The notes: generated by a model not told the origin, from the sequence alone. A stretch of 56,667 nt of DNA from Alphaproteobacteria bacterium (GCA_029250225.1 JAQWUY010000022.1:1-56667); one strand, 5' to 3'; counted from the first letter of the stretch, positions 9,775 through 19,124 are shown. Numbers and translations are program-made.

Positions 9775-9870
9775 ATGGCAAGAAATAAAGAGTTTAATCA
9801 ATATTATAGTAATAAATTATTAAATAGTATTATCAAAAAAGTTTTTAATCCAGCTAAAATTTATGAATAA
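9775..9870 (+). CDS. Small ORF (31 codons) coupled to pabB, function unknown
   Basis: ATG at 9775 opens a 31-codon frame, MARNKEFNQYYSNKLLNSI and on to NPAKIYE, ending TAA at 9868-9870. The last eight bases, ATGAATAA, contain both its stop and the ATG of pabB at 9863. The same eight-base overlap joins murC-murB and murB-ddlB in this window. pabB has no visible ribosome site of its own, so translation through this ORF is a plausible way to load ribosomes on pabB. The peptide is basic, rich in Asn, Lys and Tyr, and has no signal peptide or membrane segment. I do not recognise a family. It could be a real microprotein, a pure coupling device or chance. Confidence 0.45.
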   Translation: MARNKEFNQYYSNKLLNSIIKKVFNPAKIYE

Positions 9871-11254
9871 AATTTTATATAAGGTACTTGATGATTGGAT
9901 AGATCCATCACAGGTTTTAACCTGTTTTGATGGTAGTAGCCTTTTATGCGCATTACATTCAACTTTACCAAGTGAATCTGATAATAAGATAAAAGATTTG
10001 GGGCGCTATTCTTTTATTTCTGCAAATCCTTTTGCCGTTTTTAATGCATTAAACGGAGATGTTTTTTTCAACCATAAAAAGATAAATAAACAACCTTATG
10101 ATTTAAATCCGTTTGATGTTTTAAATAAATTTATGCAAGATTATAAAATTGAAACAAATAAAGATTTGCCGCCTTTTCAAGGTGGAGCAATGGGCTATTT
10201 TTCTTATGAAATCGGTTCTTATTTAGAAAATATACCATTGAATCAAACACTATCTGATTATGATGATATGGTTATTGGTATATATGATTGGGTTGTATCA
10301 TTTGACCACAAAGAAAAAAAGGTATTTATTACAGCATGTGGTTTTAACCAAGATGCAAATAAAACAATTGATTTTATCTATAATAAAATAAAAGAAGTTA
10401 CTAATTTTGATTTAGTTCAACCAAAAAAATCTTCACAAATAATGACTGATTTTACTAAAAAAGAATATGAAAAAAGTGTAAGCAAGGTAATAGATTACAT
10501 TTACGATGGCGATATATTTCAAGCAAATATGACACAACCATTTAAAGTGCATTATGACGGGGCTAGTCCATTACAAGTGTATCAATATCTTAGTCATATT
10601 AATCCAGCTCCGTTTTCTGCATATATTGATTGTGATAATTTTGTTATCGCTTCATCATCACCCGAAAGGTTTATTGAAGTTAATTGTGCGCGGGTAGTTG
10701 AAACAAGACCTATTAAGGGAACGGCACCTAGAAGTGATGACTTAGCAAAAGATAAAAAATTTAGTGATGATTTATTAAAATCAGAAAAAGACAGAGCTGA
10801 AAATATAATGATTGTTGATTTGATGCGTAATGATTTATCACGGGTTTGTAAAGCAGGCAGTATTTCAGTGCCGAATGTTTGTGGCCTTGAAAGTTATCAA
10901 TCGGTACACCATTTGGTGAGTACTGTAAAAGGCGAATTACAAGAAGATAAAAACGCATTTGATTTATTAAAAAATTGTTTTCCGGGTGGCTCTATTACAG
11001 GGGCGCCAAAAATCCGTTCACAAGAAATTATAGCTGAACTTGAATCTTGCAACCGTGGTGTTTATTGCGGTTGTATAGGTTATATTGGTTTCGACGGTGT
11101 GATGGATACTAATATTGCAATTCGAACTATGACTTTAAAAGATAATGTTGCCTCATTTAATGCCGGCGGGGGTATTGTTAGTGACAGTAAACCTGAATCA
11201 GAATATGAAGAGACAATGATAAAAGCAGATAAAATGATTAAGGTATTCAAATGA
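9863..11254 (+). CDS. pabB: Aminodeoxychorismate synthase component I
   Basis: With PabA, converts chorismate and glutamine-derived ammonia to 4-amino-4-deoxychorismate for folate synthesis. The 463-residue chorismate-binding protein carries PIKGTAPR at about 283-290. The Lys in PIKGT is the hallmark of PabB, where anthranilate synthase TrpE has Ala (PIAGT). Other family motifs are IMIVDLMRNDLSRV, FPGGSITGAPKIR and the C-terminal FNAGGGIVSDSKPESEYEET. The N-terminal region is the usual divergent lobe. The gene overlaps pabA by four bases (ATGA) and the preceding small ORF by eight. Confusion with trpE is unlikely given the Lys and the linked pabC. Confidence 0.92.
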   Translation: MNKILYKVLDDWIDPSQVLTCFDGSSLLCALHSTLPSESDNKIKDLGRYSFISANPFAVFNALNGDVFFNHKKINKQPYDLNPFDVLNKFMQDYKIETNKDLPPFQGGAMGYFSYEIGSYLENIPLNQTLSDYDDMVIGIYDWVVSFDHKEKKVFITACGFNQDANKTIDFIYNKIKEVTNFDLVQPKKSSQIMTDFTKKEYEKSVSKVIDYIYDGDIFQANMTQPFKVHYDGASPLQVYQYLSHINPAPFSAYIDCDNFVIASSSPERFIEVNCARVVETRPIKGTAPRSDDLAKDKKFSDDLLKSEKDRAENIMIVDLMRNDLSRVCKAGSISVPNVCGLESYQSVHHLVSTVKGELQEDKNAFDLLKNCFPGGSITGAPKIRSQEIIAELESCNRGVYCGCIGYIGFDGVMDTNIAIRTMTLKDNVASFNAGGGIVSDSKPESEYEETMIKADKMIKVFK

Positions 11255-11826
11255 TATTATTAATTGATAATTATGATAGTTTTGTTTATAATCTTGCCCG
11301 TTATGCAGTTGAATACGGCCAAAACATAAAAGTATTTCGCAATGATAAAATAACAATATCAGAAATAGAAAATATTGACCCGAAAGGTATTATTTTATCA
11401 CCGGGGCCGTGCAGTCCAAATGAATCTGGAATATGTTTGGAATTAATTGAAAAATTACACAAAAAATATCCTATTCTTGGGGTGTGTTTAGGACATCAGG
11501 CAATAGGGCAGTTTTTCGGTGGTAAAGTTAATAAAGCAATTAAACCTATACACGGGAAAACTGAAAAAATTTTCCATAATGGTAATGGCTTATTTAAAGG
11601 TATTGCATCACCAACTGTTGTTACAAGATATCATTCTTTGATTGTTGATTTAGAAGATAATAACGAACTCGAAATTAATTCTAAAACTAATGATAATGAA
11701 ATAATGGCATTTCAGCACAAGATTTATAATGTATATGGGTTGCAATTTCATCCTGAATCTATAATGTCTGAACACGGTAGATTAATGATAAAGAACTTTA
11801 TTGACATTGCAAATAGTAGTAATTAA
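11251..11826 (+). CDS. pabA: Aminodeoxychorismate synthase glutamine amidotransferase component
   Basis: Class I glutamine amidotransferase that feeds ammonia to PabB. Catalytic Cys79 lies in LGVCLGHQAIG, and the His167/Glu169 pair lies in LQFHPESIMSEHG. The N-terminus ILLIDNYDSFVYNLARY and the LSPGPCSPNE segment are typical of the PabA/TrpG group, and HGKTEKIFHNGNGLFKG is the region contacting component I. In many bacteria one protein serves both PabB and TrpE, so it might be shared with tryptophan synthesis. The ATG overlaps the pabB stop by four bases. Length 191 is normal. Confidence 0.93.
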   Translation: MILLIDNYDSFVYNLARYAVEYGQNIKVFRNDKITISEIENIDPKGIILSPGPCSPNESGICLELIEKLHKKYPILGVCLGHQAIGQFFGGKVNKAIKPIHGKTEKIFHNGNGLFKGIASPTVVTRYHSLIVDLEDNNELEINSKTNDNEIMAFQHKIYNVYGLQFHPESIMSEHGRLMIKNFIDIANSSN

Positions 11827-11835
11827 AAAATAATA

Positions 11836-11862
11836 TTGCCGAATAATTGTATTGTCTATAAT
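11836..11862 (+). promoter_or_regulatory. Candidate pabC promoter overlapped by a palindrome
   Basis: A perfect -10 TATAAT at 11857-11862 is preceded by TTGCCG at 11836-11841 with a short 15-base spacer. The -10 lies inside an interrupted palindrome, TCTATAA (11855-11861), five bases, TTATAGA (11867-11873), which could be a repressor site. It lies in the 60-base gap between pabA and pabC, so pabC could be transcribed independently. Confidence 0.4.
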
Positions 11863-11886
11863 TCATTTATAGATTAAGGTTATTTT

Positions 11887-12699
11887 ATGAATAAAATTTG
11901 GATAAATGGTAAAATAGTTGATGCTCAAAATGCAATATCTTCTAGTGATAGGGGATTTACATTAGGTGATGGTATTTTCGAAACTATGTATTTTGATAAT
12001 GGAAATATTGAACTATTTGAAATGCATATGATAAGATTAAAATCAACATTATCATTTTTATATATAAATATTTCTTATAGCCATAATGATTTAATTAATG
12101 CTACTAGAAAACTTTTCGAAGAAAATAAATTGTCCTGCGGTGTCGTGCGATTAACAGTAAGTCGCGGTTGTGGTAAAAGGGGCATTGCCTTTGATAACGA
12201 ATTAAAAGCAACAGTTGTTATTTCTGTATCAGTTGTCGATAGGTTACAAGCGCCAGTTAAAATTTGTACTACTAGTTATATTCGCAATGAAAAATCTCCT
12301 CTATCATCATTTAAAATGTTAAATTATACTGATTCTATAATGGCTTTTAATGATGCAAAGATGAAAGGTTTTGGCGATGCCTTAATGTTAAATGTTGAGG
12401 GTAATGTTTCTTGTACAACAACGGCTAATATATTTTTAATTAAAGGTAATAACTTAATAACTCCATCTTTGAAATCAGGCTGTTTACCAGGAATTATTCG
12501 TTCTGTTGTTTTAAATATAGCCAAGAAAAATAATTTAAATGTTGCTGAAACTGATGTTAAGATTGAACATATGGAAACCGCCGATAGTGTATTTATAACT
12601 AATAGTATAATTAGATTAAAAAAAATTATCGGGTTTGAAGACACAAACTACGATTTAGAAAATAAAGTTATGTTAAATATTGAAAAGGAATTAATATGA
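11887..12699 (+). CDS. pabC: Aminodeoxychorismate lyase (class IV PLP enzyme)
   Basis: Fold-type IV PLP protein that would release pyruvate from aminodeoxychorismate to give p-aminobenzoate. The N-terminus IWINGKIVDAQNAISSSDRGFTLGDG contains the SDRGFTLGDGIFET block of the class IV family, and the expected PLP Lys lies in SSFKMLNYTDSIMA. The C-terminal part has TTANIFLIKG and GIIRSVVLNIA. D-amino acid and branched-chain aminotransferases share the fold, so specificity is inferred mainly from pabB and pabA just upstream. 270 residues is normal. A TAAGG ribosome site precedes the ATG, and the stop overlaps the next gene by ATGA. Confidence 0.85.
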   Translation: MNKIWINGKIVDAQNAISSSDRGFTLGDGIFETMYFDNGNIELFEMHMIRLKSTLSFLYINISYSHNDLINATRKLFEENKLSCGVVRLTVSRGCGKRGIAFDNELKATVVISVSVVDRLQAPVKICTTSYIRNEKSPLSSFKMLNYTDSIMAFNDAKMKGFGDALMLNVEGNVSCTTTANIFLIKGNNLITPSLKSGCLPGIIRSVVLNIAKKNNLNVAETDVKIEHMETADSVFITNSIIRLKKIIGFEDTNYDLENKVMLNIEKELI

Positions 12700-13160
12700 A
12701 AAAAATAATTTTTGTAATTTCGGTTATTATCCTCTCAGCTTGTAAATCCAGTGAAATCGGCAGTATAGTTGGCGGTTCAATAGGTGGTGTAGTTGGTGGC
12801 AACCTTGGTGCTGAGGTTTCTAATAAATTAGGTAGAGTTGTCGGCACAGGTGTTGGTATTTATCTAGGTAGTGAACTTGGTTCTAAGATGTTTAGCAAGA
12901 TTAACGAGGACTCACAAAAAAAATTAAATGATACTACACAAGATGTTTTAGAAACAGGTGTTGATGGTGATGTGGGTAGGTGGAATAACCCATCTGATAA
13001 TTCATATGGTGAATTCAAAGTTGAAGAGACGAAATATATAGACGAACTAGATACTACTTGCCGATTTTTCACACAAACAATCAATCATCGTGGTAAAAAA
13101 GAAGTTGTAAAAGGAAAAGCATGTAGAAAACCAAATGGTTCGTGGGAAGTAAAATCCTAA
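12696..13160 (+). CDS. Glycine-zipper lipoprotein, 17-kDa surface antigen-like
   Basis: A 154-residue protein with a signal peptide ending in the lipobox LSAC (Cys16), so it is probably an outer membrane lipoprotein. The Cys is followed by a glycine-zipper repeat (GSIVGGSIGGVVGGNLGAEV, then GRVVGTGVGIYLGSELG) that can form a membrane hairpin, and by a soluble C-terminal domain with two cysteines (TTCRFF and GKACRK) that could form a disulfide. This layout matches the rickettsial 17-kDa common antigen family, which is widespread in alphaproteobacteria. Its role is not well defined; cell-envelope structure is usually assumed. The ATG overlaps the pabC stop. Its 3' end overlaps the convergent permease gene by four bases. 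Confidence 0.82.
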   Translation: MKKIIFVISVIILSACKSSEIGSIVGGSIGGVVGGNLGAEVSNKLGRVVGTGVGIYLGSELGSKMFSKINEDSQKKLNDTTQDVLETGVDGDVGRWNNPSDNSYGEFKVEETKYIDELDTTCRFFTQTINHRGKKEVVKGKACRKPNGSWEVKS

Positions 13161-14005
13161 ATATATTTGTTTTCTATCTTTTTTTCACAGTAGTTAAAAA
13201 ACTTTGTCATAGTGAAACATAAAATAAAGTATATAATAGCAACTATTATCCAAGCTTCAAAGATACTACGAGTGGAAGTTACTACTTCTACCCCTGAAAA
13301 TACTAAATCTTTCACAGATATTAATGATGCAATAGAAGTATTTTTAAGCGCTATTATTGATTGCCCAGCTAGCGATGGATAACACTTGGCAAGTGCTTGT
13401 GGCAAGATAATTTTTCTTATTGTTTGTAGATAATTAAAGCCCAGTCCTAAACTTGCTTCGTACTGTCCAGTAGGCACAGATTTTATTGCTCCGCGTATTA
13501 TTTCAGCAAAAAATGCCGATTCAAATAACCCCAGACAAATTCCCGCCGAAATTAGATTTGCACCATATACTCCTTCGCCAAACAACCATTTTAAAGCAGT
13601 AAAATTCTCAAATAATTCGGGTGTTAATCCTAATTTTGGGAATATTTGCTCTGATATAAAGAAATAAAATATAAATAAAAATACTAATGGTGGAATATTT
13701 CTTACAAAATTTATATACACTGTACCTAATAAATTTAAGCCGTGATTGTTACTAATACGGAATATTGCAAGTGATAATCCAAAAGTGATGCCAATAAGCA
13801 TTGACATAAAAAATAATCTTAATGTGTTTAATAAACCAATTAGAAATAAATCCATATAACCCAGTGGTGTTGACCAATTCCATTCATAAGAAAAATCTAT
13901 ACTACTTACTAAAATAGTGCTGATAAACATTATTAAAATTGCGGTAGTGATTATATCTGATATATGCCATTTATAATTTAATATATTTTTAATAATATTA
14001 ACCAT
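13157..14005 (-). CDS. Polar amino acid ABC transporter permease (second subunit)
   Basis: Inner-membrane permease of the HisM/GlnP type. The 282-residue protein has about five membrane segments and the EAA-loop expected to contact the ATPase: GAIKSVPTGQYEASLGLGFN, followed by RKIILPQALAKCYPSLAGQ. YINFVRNIPPLVFLFIFYF matches the family's first core helix. It starts one codon boundary after the companion permease and follows the binding protein, giving the order binding protein-permease-permease. No ATP-binding gene lies in the window. The stop codons of this gene and the convergent lipoprotein overlap (CTAA), leaving no room for a separate terminator. Confidence 0.88.
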   Translation of the reverse strand: MVNIIKNILNYKWHISDIITTAILIMFISTILVSSIDFSYEWNWSTPLGYMDLFLIGLLNTLRLFFMSMLIGITFGLSLAIFRISNNHGLNLLGTVYINFVRNIPPLVFLFIFYFFISEQIFPKLGLTPELFENFTALKWLFGEGVYGANLISAGICLGLFESAFFAEIIRGAIKSVPTGQYEASLGLGFNYLQTIRKIILPQALAKCYPSLAGQSIIALKNTSIASLISVKDLVFSGVEVVTSTRSIFEAWIIVAIIYFILCFTMTKFFNYCEKKIENKYI

Positions 14006-14779
14006 TTAATTATTCCATTTAATTTGCTTTTCAATTATCCTGCCGATAATCGCAAAAATAGACGATAAAGACCAATATAAAAAGGCTATTGCAATCCAAA
14101 TTTCCATTGTTAAATATGTTTCTGAAATTAAATCGCGACCAACAGTTGTTAAGTCTTGTACGGCAATAACAGAAACAATAGATGAATGTTTTAATAAATT
14201 AATTGATACATTTGTCATTGGTGCAATTAATAAGCGTATTGCTTGCGGTAATATTACTTTTTGTGCGGTGTAAAATCTATTAATGCCTAGGCTATACGAA
14301 GCTTCCCATTGCCCGCGATTTACTGATTCAATAGCACCCCTGATTATTTCACTAACAAATGCACCTTCGTATACACTAAGCACTATTATACCGGTTATAA
14401 ATCTATCCATACCTAAAATTGGTGCTAAAATAAAATATGTTAGATATATTTGTACTAGTACTGGTGTATTACGAACAAATGTAACATATAATTTAGCAAA
14501 CCCATTTGCAATTTTACCTTTTGCAAAACCTGCTATCGCAATTATTATACCGATTAAAAATGATAATAATATTGAACTTAATACGATATAGATTGTTTTT
14601 TCCATACCAAATATGAATTCACCGGCCCACCACTTACCTTCGTCATATACAGCAAAATATTTCCAAACACTATACCACTGCCAAGGATAATTATTTGTTG
14701 AAAAAAGCTCATATAAAACATAAAAAACTGTTATTAATATTATACTAGAATAAATATACTGTTTGATGTTTTTCTTCAT
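14006..14779 (-). CDS. Polar amino acid ABC transporter permease (first subunit)
   Basis: Membrane subunit of the same importer. It has an N-terminal membrane segment, then the core helices with LYVTFVRNTPVLVQIYLTYF and the EAA-type loop GAIESVNRGQWEASYSLGINR followed by QKVILPQAIRLLIAPMTN. I chose the ATG at 14779 (257 residues, starting MKKNIKQYIYSS) because it overlaps the binding-protein stop as ATGA. An upstream in-frame ATG at 14800 would add seven residues and overlap the binding-protein gene by 25 bases. Both permeases have the family pattern, suggesting a heterodimeric channel. Confidence 0.88.
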   Translation of the reverse strand: MKKNIKQYIYSSIILITVFYVLYELFSTNNYPWQWYSVWKYFAVYDEGKWWAGEFIFGMEKTIYIVLSSILLSFLIGIIIAIAGFAKGKIANGFAKLYVTFVRNTPVLVQIYLTYFILAPILGMDRFITGIIVLSVYEGAFVSEIIRGAIESVNRGQWEASYSLGINRFYTAQKVILPQAIRLLIAPMTNVSINLLKHSSIVSVIAVQDLTTVGRDLISETYLTMEIWIAIAFLYWSLSSIFAIIGRIIEKQIKWNN

Positions 14780-15579
14780 TTTGGAATTTGATTTTTCCAT
14801 TCCCGAGTTTTAAACCAATAATGTGCTTTGCTTTGTAACCAACCACTGTTTTTTTGGGAACGAATCCAGTTATTAAATACATTTAAAGTATCGTGATTAC
14901 CTTTACGAACACCAAACGAAGAAGGTACTTGATAAATTGTTTTGCCACCATCTACATAATTAACTTTGCCTTTATGCTTATCAAGGGCAATACTTGCATA
15001 TGTTGATGTTTCAATAATAGCATCAACTTTGCCTGATAATAATTCTTGCAGTGCAACTCCATCATCATCAAATTGTAATAGTTTTGCTTTTGGAAAGTGT
15101 TTTTTAGTCAAGTTTGCTGGTATTGCCCCGCGACGACCAGCGAATTTTAATGAACGAGAATTGAAATCTTTAAATTTTTTATCTTTATGTTTTGGTAATG
15201 TTAGTAAAATGTAATCTGTTCCGGCGTAACTATCTGTAAAATTAATAGCTAGATTTCGTTTTGTTTTAACAGACATACCACCGATTATTACATCAAATTT
15301 CCCTGATTGTAATGCTGGAATAATACCATCCCAAGCCGTATTAATTATTTTTACTTTTACTCCTAAATCTTTTGCTAACTTTTTTGCAACATCAACTTCA
15401 AAGCCAACTAACTCACCATTTTTATTTACAAAAGCCCAAGGAACAAATGAGCTTAAACCAACACGCAACTCACCGCGTTTAATTATATTGTCAATTGTTT
15501 CTGCTTTTGCACCAATGGTGCAAAATATTGTTACGCTAATTAAAAGAATTAATTTTTTAAATATTTTTGTTTTTTTCAT
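14776..15579 (-). CDS. Periplasmic amino acid-binding protein of an ABC importer
   Basis: Family 3 solute-binding protein of 267 residues. It has a basic, hydrophobic signal peptide with a likely cleavage site after AKA (near residue 26). The mature protein begins ETIDNIIKRGELRVGLSSFV, the typical first strand, followed by GFEVDVAKKLAKDLGVKV, WDGIIPALQSGKFDVIIGGM and TKRNLAINFTDSY, the last holding the Arg and Asp that usually grip the amino acid alpha groups. The substrate (glutamine, cystine, basic or other polar amino acids) cannot be fixed by eye. It is the first gene of the three-gene unit and would be secreted to the periplasm. Confidence 0.9.
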   Translation of the reverse strand: MKKTKIFKKLILLISVTIFCTIGAKAETIDNIIKRGELRVGLSSFVPWAFVNKNGELVGFEVDVAKKLAKDLGVKVKIINTAWDGIIPALQSGKFDVIIGGMSVKTKRNLAINFTDSYAGTDYILLTLPKHKDKKFKDFNSRSLKFAGRRGAIPANLTKKHFPKAKLLQFDDDGVALQELLSGKVDAIIETSTYASIALDKHKGKVNYVDGGKTIYQVPSSFGVRKGNHDTLNVFNNWIRSQKNSGWLQSKAHYWFKTREWKNQIPK

Positions 15580-15857
15580 CTTTCTTAAACCCTATAATAT
15601 TTTGTATTTATTTATTGCAATATATACTCACTGTTTTTCTCGAATTCATAGATATAAAATTAACAAATTAACGCACTTAAATCAATAATAATGTAATTTT
15701 AAAAATGTTGTTACTTATTAATTACAGAATATAAATTTTTCTTGCGAATGTACAAAATAGAGTGTATATATTAAAAAGTTTGTGCCGATTTTGATTTGGG
15801 CAAGCTAAAAATGATTAAAACACTAAATTATTTTGCTTGATAGGATAAATAAATAAT
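15580..15857. other. 278-base divergent spacer between the ABC importer and carB
   Basis: No convincing gene is seen here. On the plus strand a carB promoter candidate lies at 15742-15770. On the minus strand a weak -35/-10 pair for the importer is possible, with TTGCAA over 15615-15620 and TATTAT over 15594-15599 (spacer 15). A hairpin candidate, CAAGC (15801-15805) with GCTTG (15835-15839) extended by A/T pairs, lies in the carB leader. It has no U-tract, and no recognised riboswitch was found. Confidence 0.4.
15742..15770 (+). promoter_or_regulatory. carB: Candidate carB promoter
   Basis: TTGCGA at 15742-15747 and TATATA at 15765-15770 are separated by exactly 17 bases, about 90 bases upstream of the carB ATG. 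Four of six bases match consensus in the -35 and five of six in the -10. This is a plausible sigma-70 promoter in a very AT-rich background, so chance matches are possible. Confidence 0.45.
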
Positions 15858-18800
15858 ATGCCAAAAAGAACTGATATTAAATCGATTATGATTATAGGTG
15901 CAGGGCCGATAATTGTTGGACAAGCTTGTGAATTTGATTATTCCGGTACCCAAGCTATTAAAGCTTTAAAAGAAGAGGGGTATAAAGTAATATTAGTAAA
16001 CTCAAACCCTGCAACTATTATGACAGATCCAGATATGGCAGATGTGACATATATCGAACCAATTACACCTAATACTGTTGCAAAAATTCTCGAAAAAGAA
16101 AAACCAGATGCTTTATTACCAACAATGGGTGGGCAAACTGCATTAAATACAGCACTTGCACTAGAAGAAAACGGTACATTAGAAAGACTAGGTATTGAAA
16201 TGATAGGGGCAAAGGCTGATGTAATTGATAAAGCCGAAGACCGAGATCGTTTTAAAAAAGCAATGGATAAAATCGGGCTTGATACACCAAAATCAAAACA
16301 AATCGGCTCTATGGACGAAGCCGATGATGCTCTGGAATTCGTAGGATTACCAACTATACTAAGACCATCATTTACAATGGGTGGAACAGGTGGCGGTATT
16401 GCATATACCAAAGATGAATATTATGAAATATTACAAAAAGGTTTAGATGCATCTCCTGTTAACACTGTTTTAGTAGAAGAATCTGTACTAGGTTGGAAAG
16501 AGTACGAAATGGAAGTTGTGCGTGATTGTGATGACAACTGTATTATTATTTGTTCCATTGAAAATATTGATCCGATGGGTATTCACACAGGCGATAGTAT
16601 TACAATTGCCCCATCTCTTACCTTAACAGACAAAGAATATCAAATAATGCGAAATGCTTCAATTGCTGTATTGCGTGAAATAGGCGTTGAAACCGGCGGT
16701 TCAAATGTACAATTTGCGGTTAATCCAGAAAATGGACGAATGATTGTAATTGAAATGAATCCAAGAGTATCTAGATCTTCTGCACTTGCATCAAAGGCAA
16801 CCGGTTTCCCAATTGCAAAAATTGCCGCTAAGTTAGCAGTTGGTTACACACTAGATGAACTTAAAAATGATATTACAAAAGTAACTCCGGCATCATTTGA
16901 ACCAACAATTGATTATGTTGTTACGAAAATTCCAAGATTTACATTTGAAAAATTCGCCGATGCACAAGATAATTTAACTACTGCGATGAAATCAGTAGGC
17001 GAAGCAATGTCAATCGGTAGAACATTTAATGAAAGTCTACAAAAAGCACTTCGTTCAATGGAAACAGGCTTAAATGGTCTAGATGAAGTTGAATTACCTT
17101 GTGCTATTGATGAAAATGGAAATGTTGATTTATCAGCTGTTGAATCAGCTCTAAGACCACAACGACCAGACCGTATTTTAAAAATCGCACAAGCATTAAG
17201 ATATGGTATGTCAAAAGAACAAATATTTGAAGCAACCAAAGTTGACCCTTGGTTTATTAATAGCATTGCTGATTTGGTAAACACAGAAGAACAAGTTAAG
17301 AAAAATGGTTTGCCAAAAGATAAGCAAGAGCTTCACCGTTTGAAAAAAATGGGTTTCTGTGATGCTCGTTTAGCAAAATTATCAGGTAAAACATCTGATG
17401 AAGTTGCAAAAATTCGCTATGATTTAGATGTCTTGCCGGTTTATAAACGCATTGATACTTGTGCTGCGGAATTCCCAAGTGAAACACCTTATATGTATTC
17501 TTGTTATGAAGGTGACGGTGTCAATCAAGCTCAATGTGAAGCAAAAATATCTGATAAAAAGAAAATAATTATATTGGGCGGTGGGCCTAATCGTATCGGA
17601 CAAGGTATAGAATTTGATTATTGTTGTGTTCACGCTTGTTACGCATTATCTGATATTGGTTATGAAACAATAATGGTAAATTGTAACCCTGAAACAGTTT
17701 CAACGGATTATGACACATCGGATAGACTATATTTTGAACCATTAACGGACGAAGATGTTATTTCTTTAATTCGTCGTGAACAACAAAAAGGTGAAGTTGT
17801 AGGGGTAGTTGTACAATTCGGTGGGCAAACTCCACTTAAATTATCACAATCTCTTGAAAAAGCGGGTATCCCGATTTTAGGAACTTCCCCTGATGCTATT
17901 GATTTAGCAGAAGACCGTGAAAGATTCCAAGAATTATTAAATCAACTTGGATTAAAACAACCACCAAATGGTATTGCAACAAATGTGGAACGAGCGGTTG
18001 AAATTGCTAGTGATATTGGATATCCAGTTGTTGTTCGTCCAAGTTATGTACTAGGTGGTCGTGCAATGGAAATCGTCCACGATGAAAAATCGTTAAGACA
18101 TTATATGGCAACTGCCGTACAAGTATCAGGCGATAGTCCAGTATTAATTGATTTTTATTTGCGTGATGCAATAGAAGTTGACCTAGATGCATTATGTGAT
18201 AAAGACGGCGAAGTTTATATTGCAGGTATTATGGAACATATTGAAGAAGCAGGAATTCATTCAGGTGATAGTGCTTGTTCATTACCTCCTTATACTCTTA
18301 GTAAAGAATTACAAGATGAAATGTCTCGTCAATCTAAATTATTAGCCAAAGGATTAAATGTTGTTGGATTAATGAATGTTCAGTTTGCTGTGCAAGATGG
18401 CAATGTTTATATCCTAGAAGTGAATCCTCGTGCTTCAAGAACAGTGCCATTTGTTGCAAAAGCAACTGGTGTATCGGTGGCAAAAATAGCTTCATTATTA
18501 ATGGTTGGCAAGAAATTGTCTGATATGAACTTGCCTAAATCACCCTTAGGTGACTCAATAGCCGTGAAAGAAGCTGTTTTCCCATTTAATCGTTTCCCTG
18601 GGGTTGATGTTATTTTAGGCCCAGAAATGCGTTCAACTGGTGAAGTAATGGGAATTGATAAATCTTTCGGCATTGCATTTTTAAAATCTCAGCTAGGCGC
18701 AGGAATGAAATTACCGAAAAAAGGAACGGTATTTATTTCTGTAAAAGATGAAGACAAAGATAAAATATTAAATGTTGCAAAAGATTTAGTTAAAATGGGT

Positions 18801-19115
18801 TATAAAATTATCGCAACCGGAGGAACCGCTAGATCGCTACAAGAAAAAGGCATAGACGCAGTCCGTGTAAATAAAGTTGTAGAAGGGCAACCTAATGTAT
18901 TAGATGCTATGGAAAATATGGAAGTTGATTTAATGTTTAATACAGTAAAAACAAAAATTAGTATTCACGATAGTTTATCCTTGCGTCAATCTGCATTAAT
19001 GAATAAAATACCATATTATACTACTGTAAATGGAATTTATGCCACATTAGAGGCATTAAAAGCACAACAAGAATCTGATTTTGATGTAATATCAGTACAA
19101 CAATATTTTAAATAA
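15858..19115 (+). CDS. carB: Carbamoyl-phosphate synthase large subunit
   Basis: Makes carbamoyl phosphate from bicarbonate, ATP and ammonia channelled from CarA, for pyrimidine and arginine synthesis. The 1085-residue protein has the expected duplicated architecture: a first carboxyphosphate half ([35 protein letters not shown]), an oligomerisation region around 410-550, a second carbamate-kinase half ([33 protein letters not shown]) and a C-terminal MGS-like allosteric domain ([17 protein letters not shown]). The paired halves and full length show an intact gene. Its usual partner carA is not in the window. It is followed after nine bases by greA on the same strand. Confidence 0.97.
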   Translation: MPKRTDIKSIMIIGAGPIIVGQACEFDYSGTQAIKALKEEGYKVILVNSNPATIMTDPDMADVTYIEPITPNTVAKILEKEKPDALLPTMGGQTALNTALALEENGTLERLGIEMIGAKADVIDKAEDRDRFKKAMDKIGLDTPKSKQIGSMDEADDALEFVGLPTILRPSFTMGGTGGGIAYTKDEYYEILQKGLDASPVNTVLVEESVLGWKEYEMEVVRDCDDNCIIICSIENIDPMGIHTGDSITIAPSLTLTDKEYQIMRNASIAVLREIGVETGGSNVQFAVNPENGRMIVIEMNPRVSRSSALASKATGFPIAKIAAKLAVGYTLDELKNDITKVTPASFEPTIDYVVTKIPRFTFEKFADAQDNLTTAMKSVGEAMSIGRTFNESLQKALRSMETGLNGLDEVELPCAIDENGNVDLSAVESALRPQRPDRILKIAQALRYGMSKEQIFEATKVDPWFINSIADLVNTEEQVKKNGLPKDKQELHRLKKMGFCDARLAKLSGKTSDEVAKIRYDLDVLPVYKRIDTCAAEFPSETPYMYSCYEGDGVNQAQCEAKISDKKKIIILGGGPNRIGQGIEFDYCCVHACYALSDIGYETIMVNCNPETVSTDYDTSDRLYFEPLTDEDVISLIRREQQKGEVVGVVVQFGGQTPLKLSQSLEKAGIPILGTSPDAIDLAEDRERFQELLNQLGLKQPPNGIATNVERAVEIASDIGYPVVVRPSYVLGGRAMEIVHDEKSLRHYMATAVQVSGDSPVLIDFYLRDAIEVDLDALCDKDGEVYIAGIMEHIEEAGIHSGDSACSLPPYTLSKELQDEMSRQSKLLAKGLNVVGLMNVQFAVQDGNVYILEVNPRASRTVPFVAKATGVSVAKIASLLMVGKKLSDMNLPKSPLGDSIAVKEAVFPFNRFPGVDVILGPEMRSTGEVMGIDKSFGIAFLKSQLGAGMKLPKKGTVFISVKDEDKDKILNVAKDLVKMGYKIIATGGTARSLQEKGIDAVRVNKVVEGQPNVLDAMENMEVDLMFNTVKTKISIHDSLSLRQSALMNKIPYYTTVNGIYATLEALKAQQESDFDVISVQQYFK

Positions 19116-19124
19116 GGTGAGATT

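Noticed and set aside
9863-11254. Reading of pabB as anthranilate synthase trpE
   Set aside because: The PIKGT motif with Lys, and adjacent pabA and pabC, mark aminodeoxychorismate synthase.
15938-16411. A 157-codon open frame antisense to carB
   Set aside because: It lies wholly inside carB, whose reading is certain, and its Ser/Ala/Pro-rich product matches no family; it is a frame shadow.
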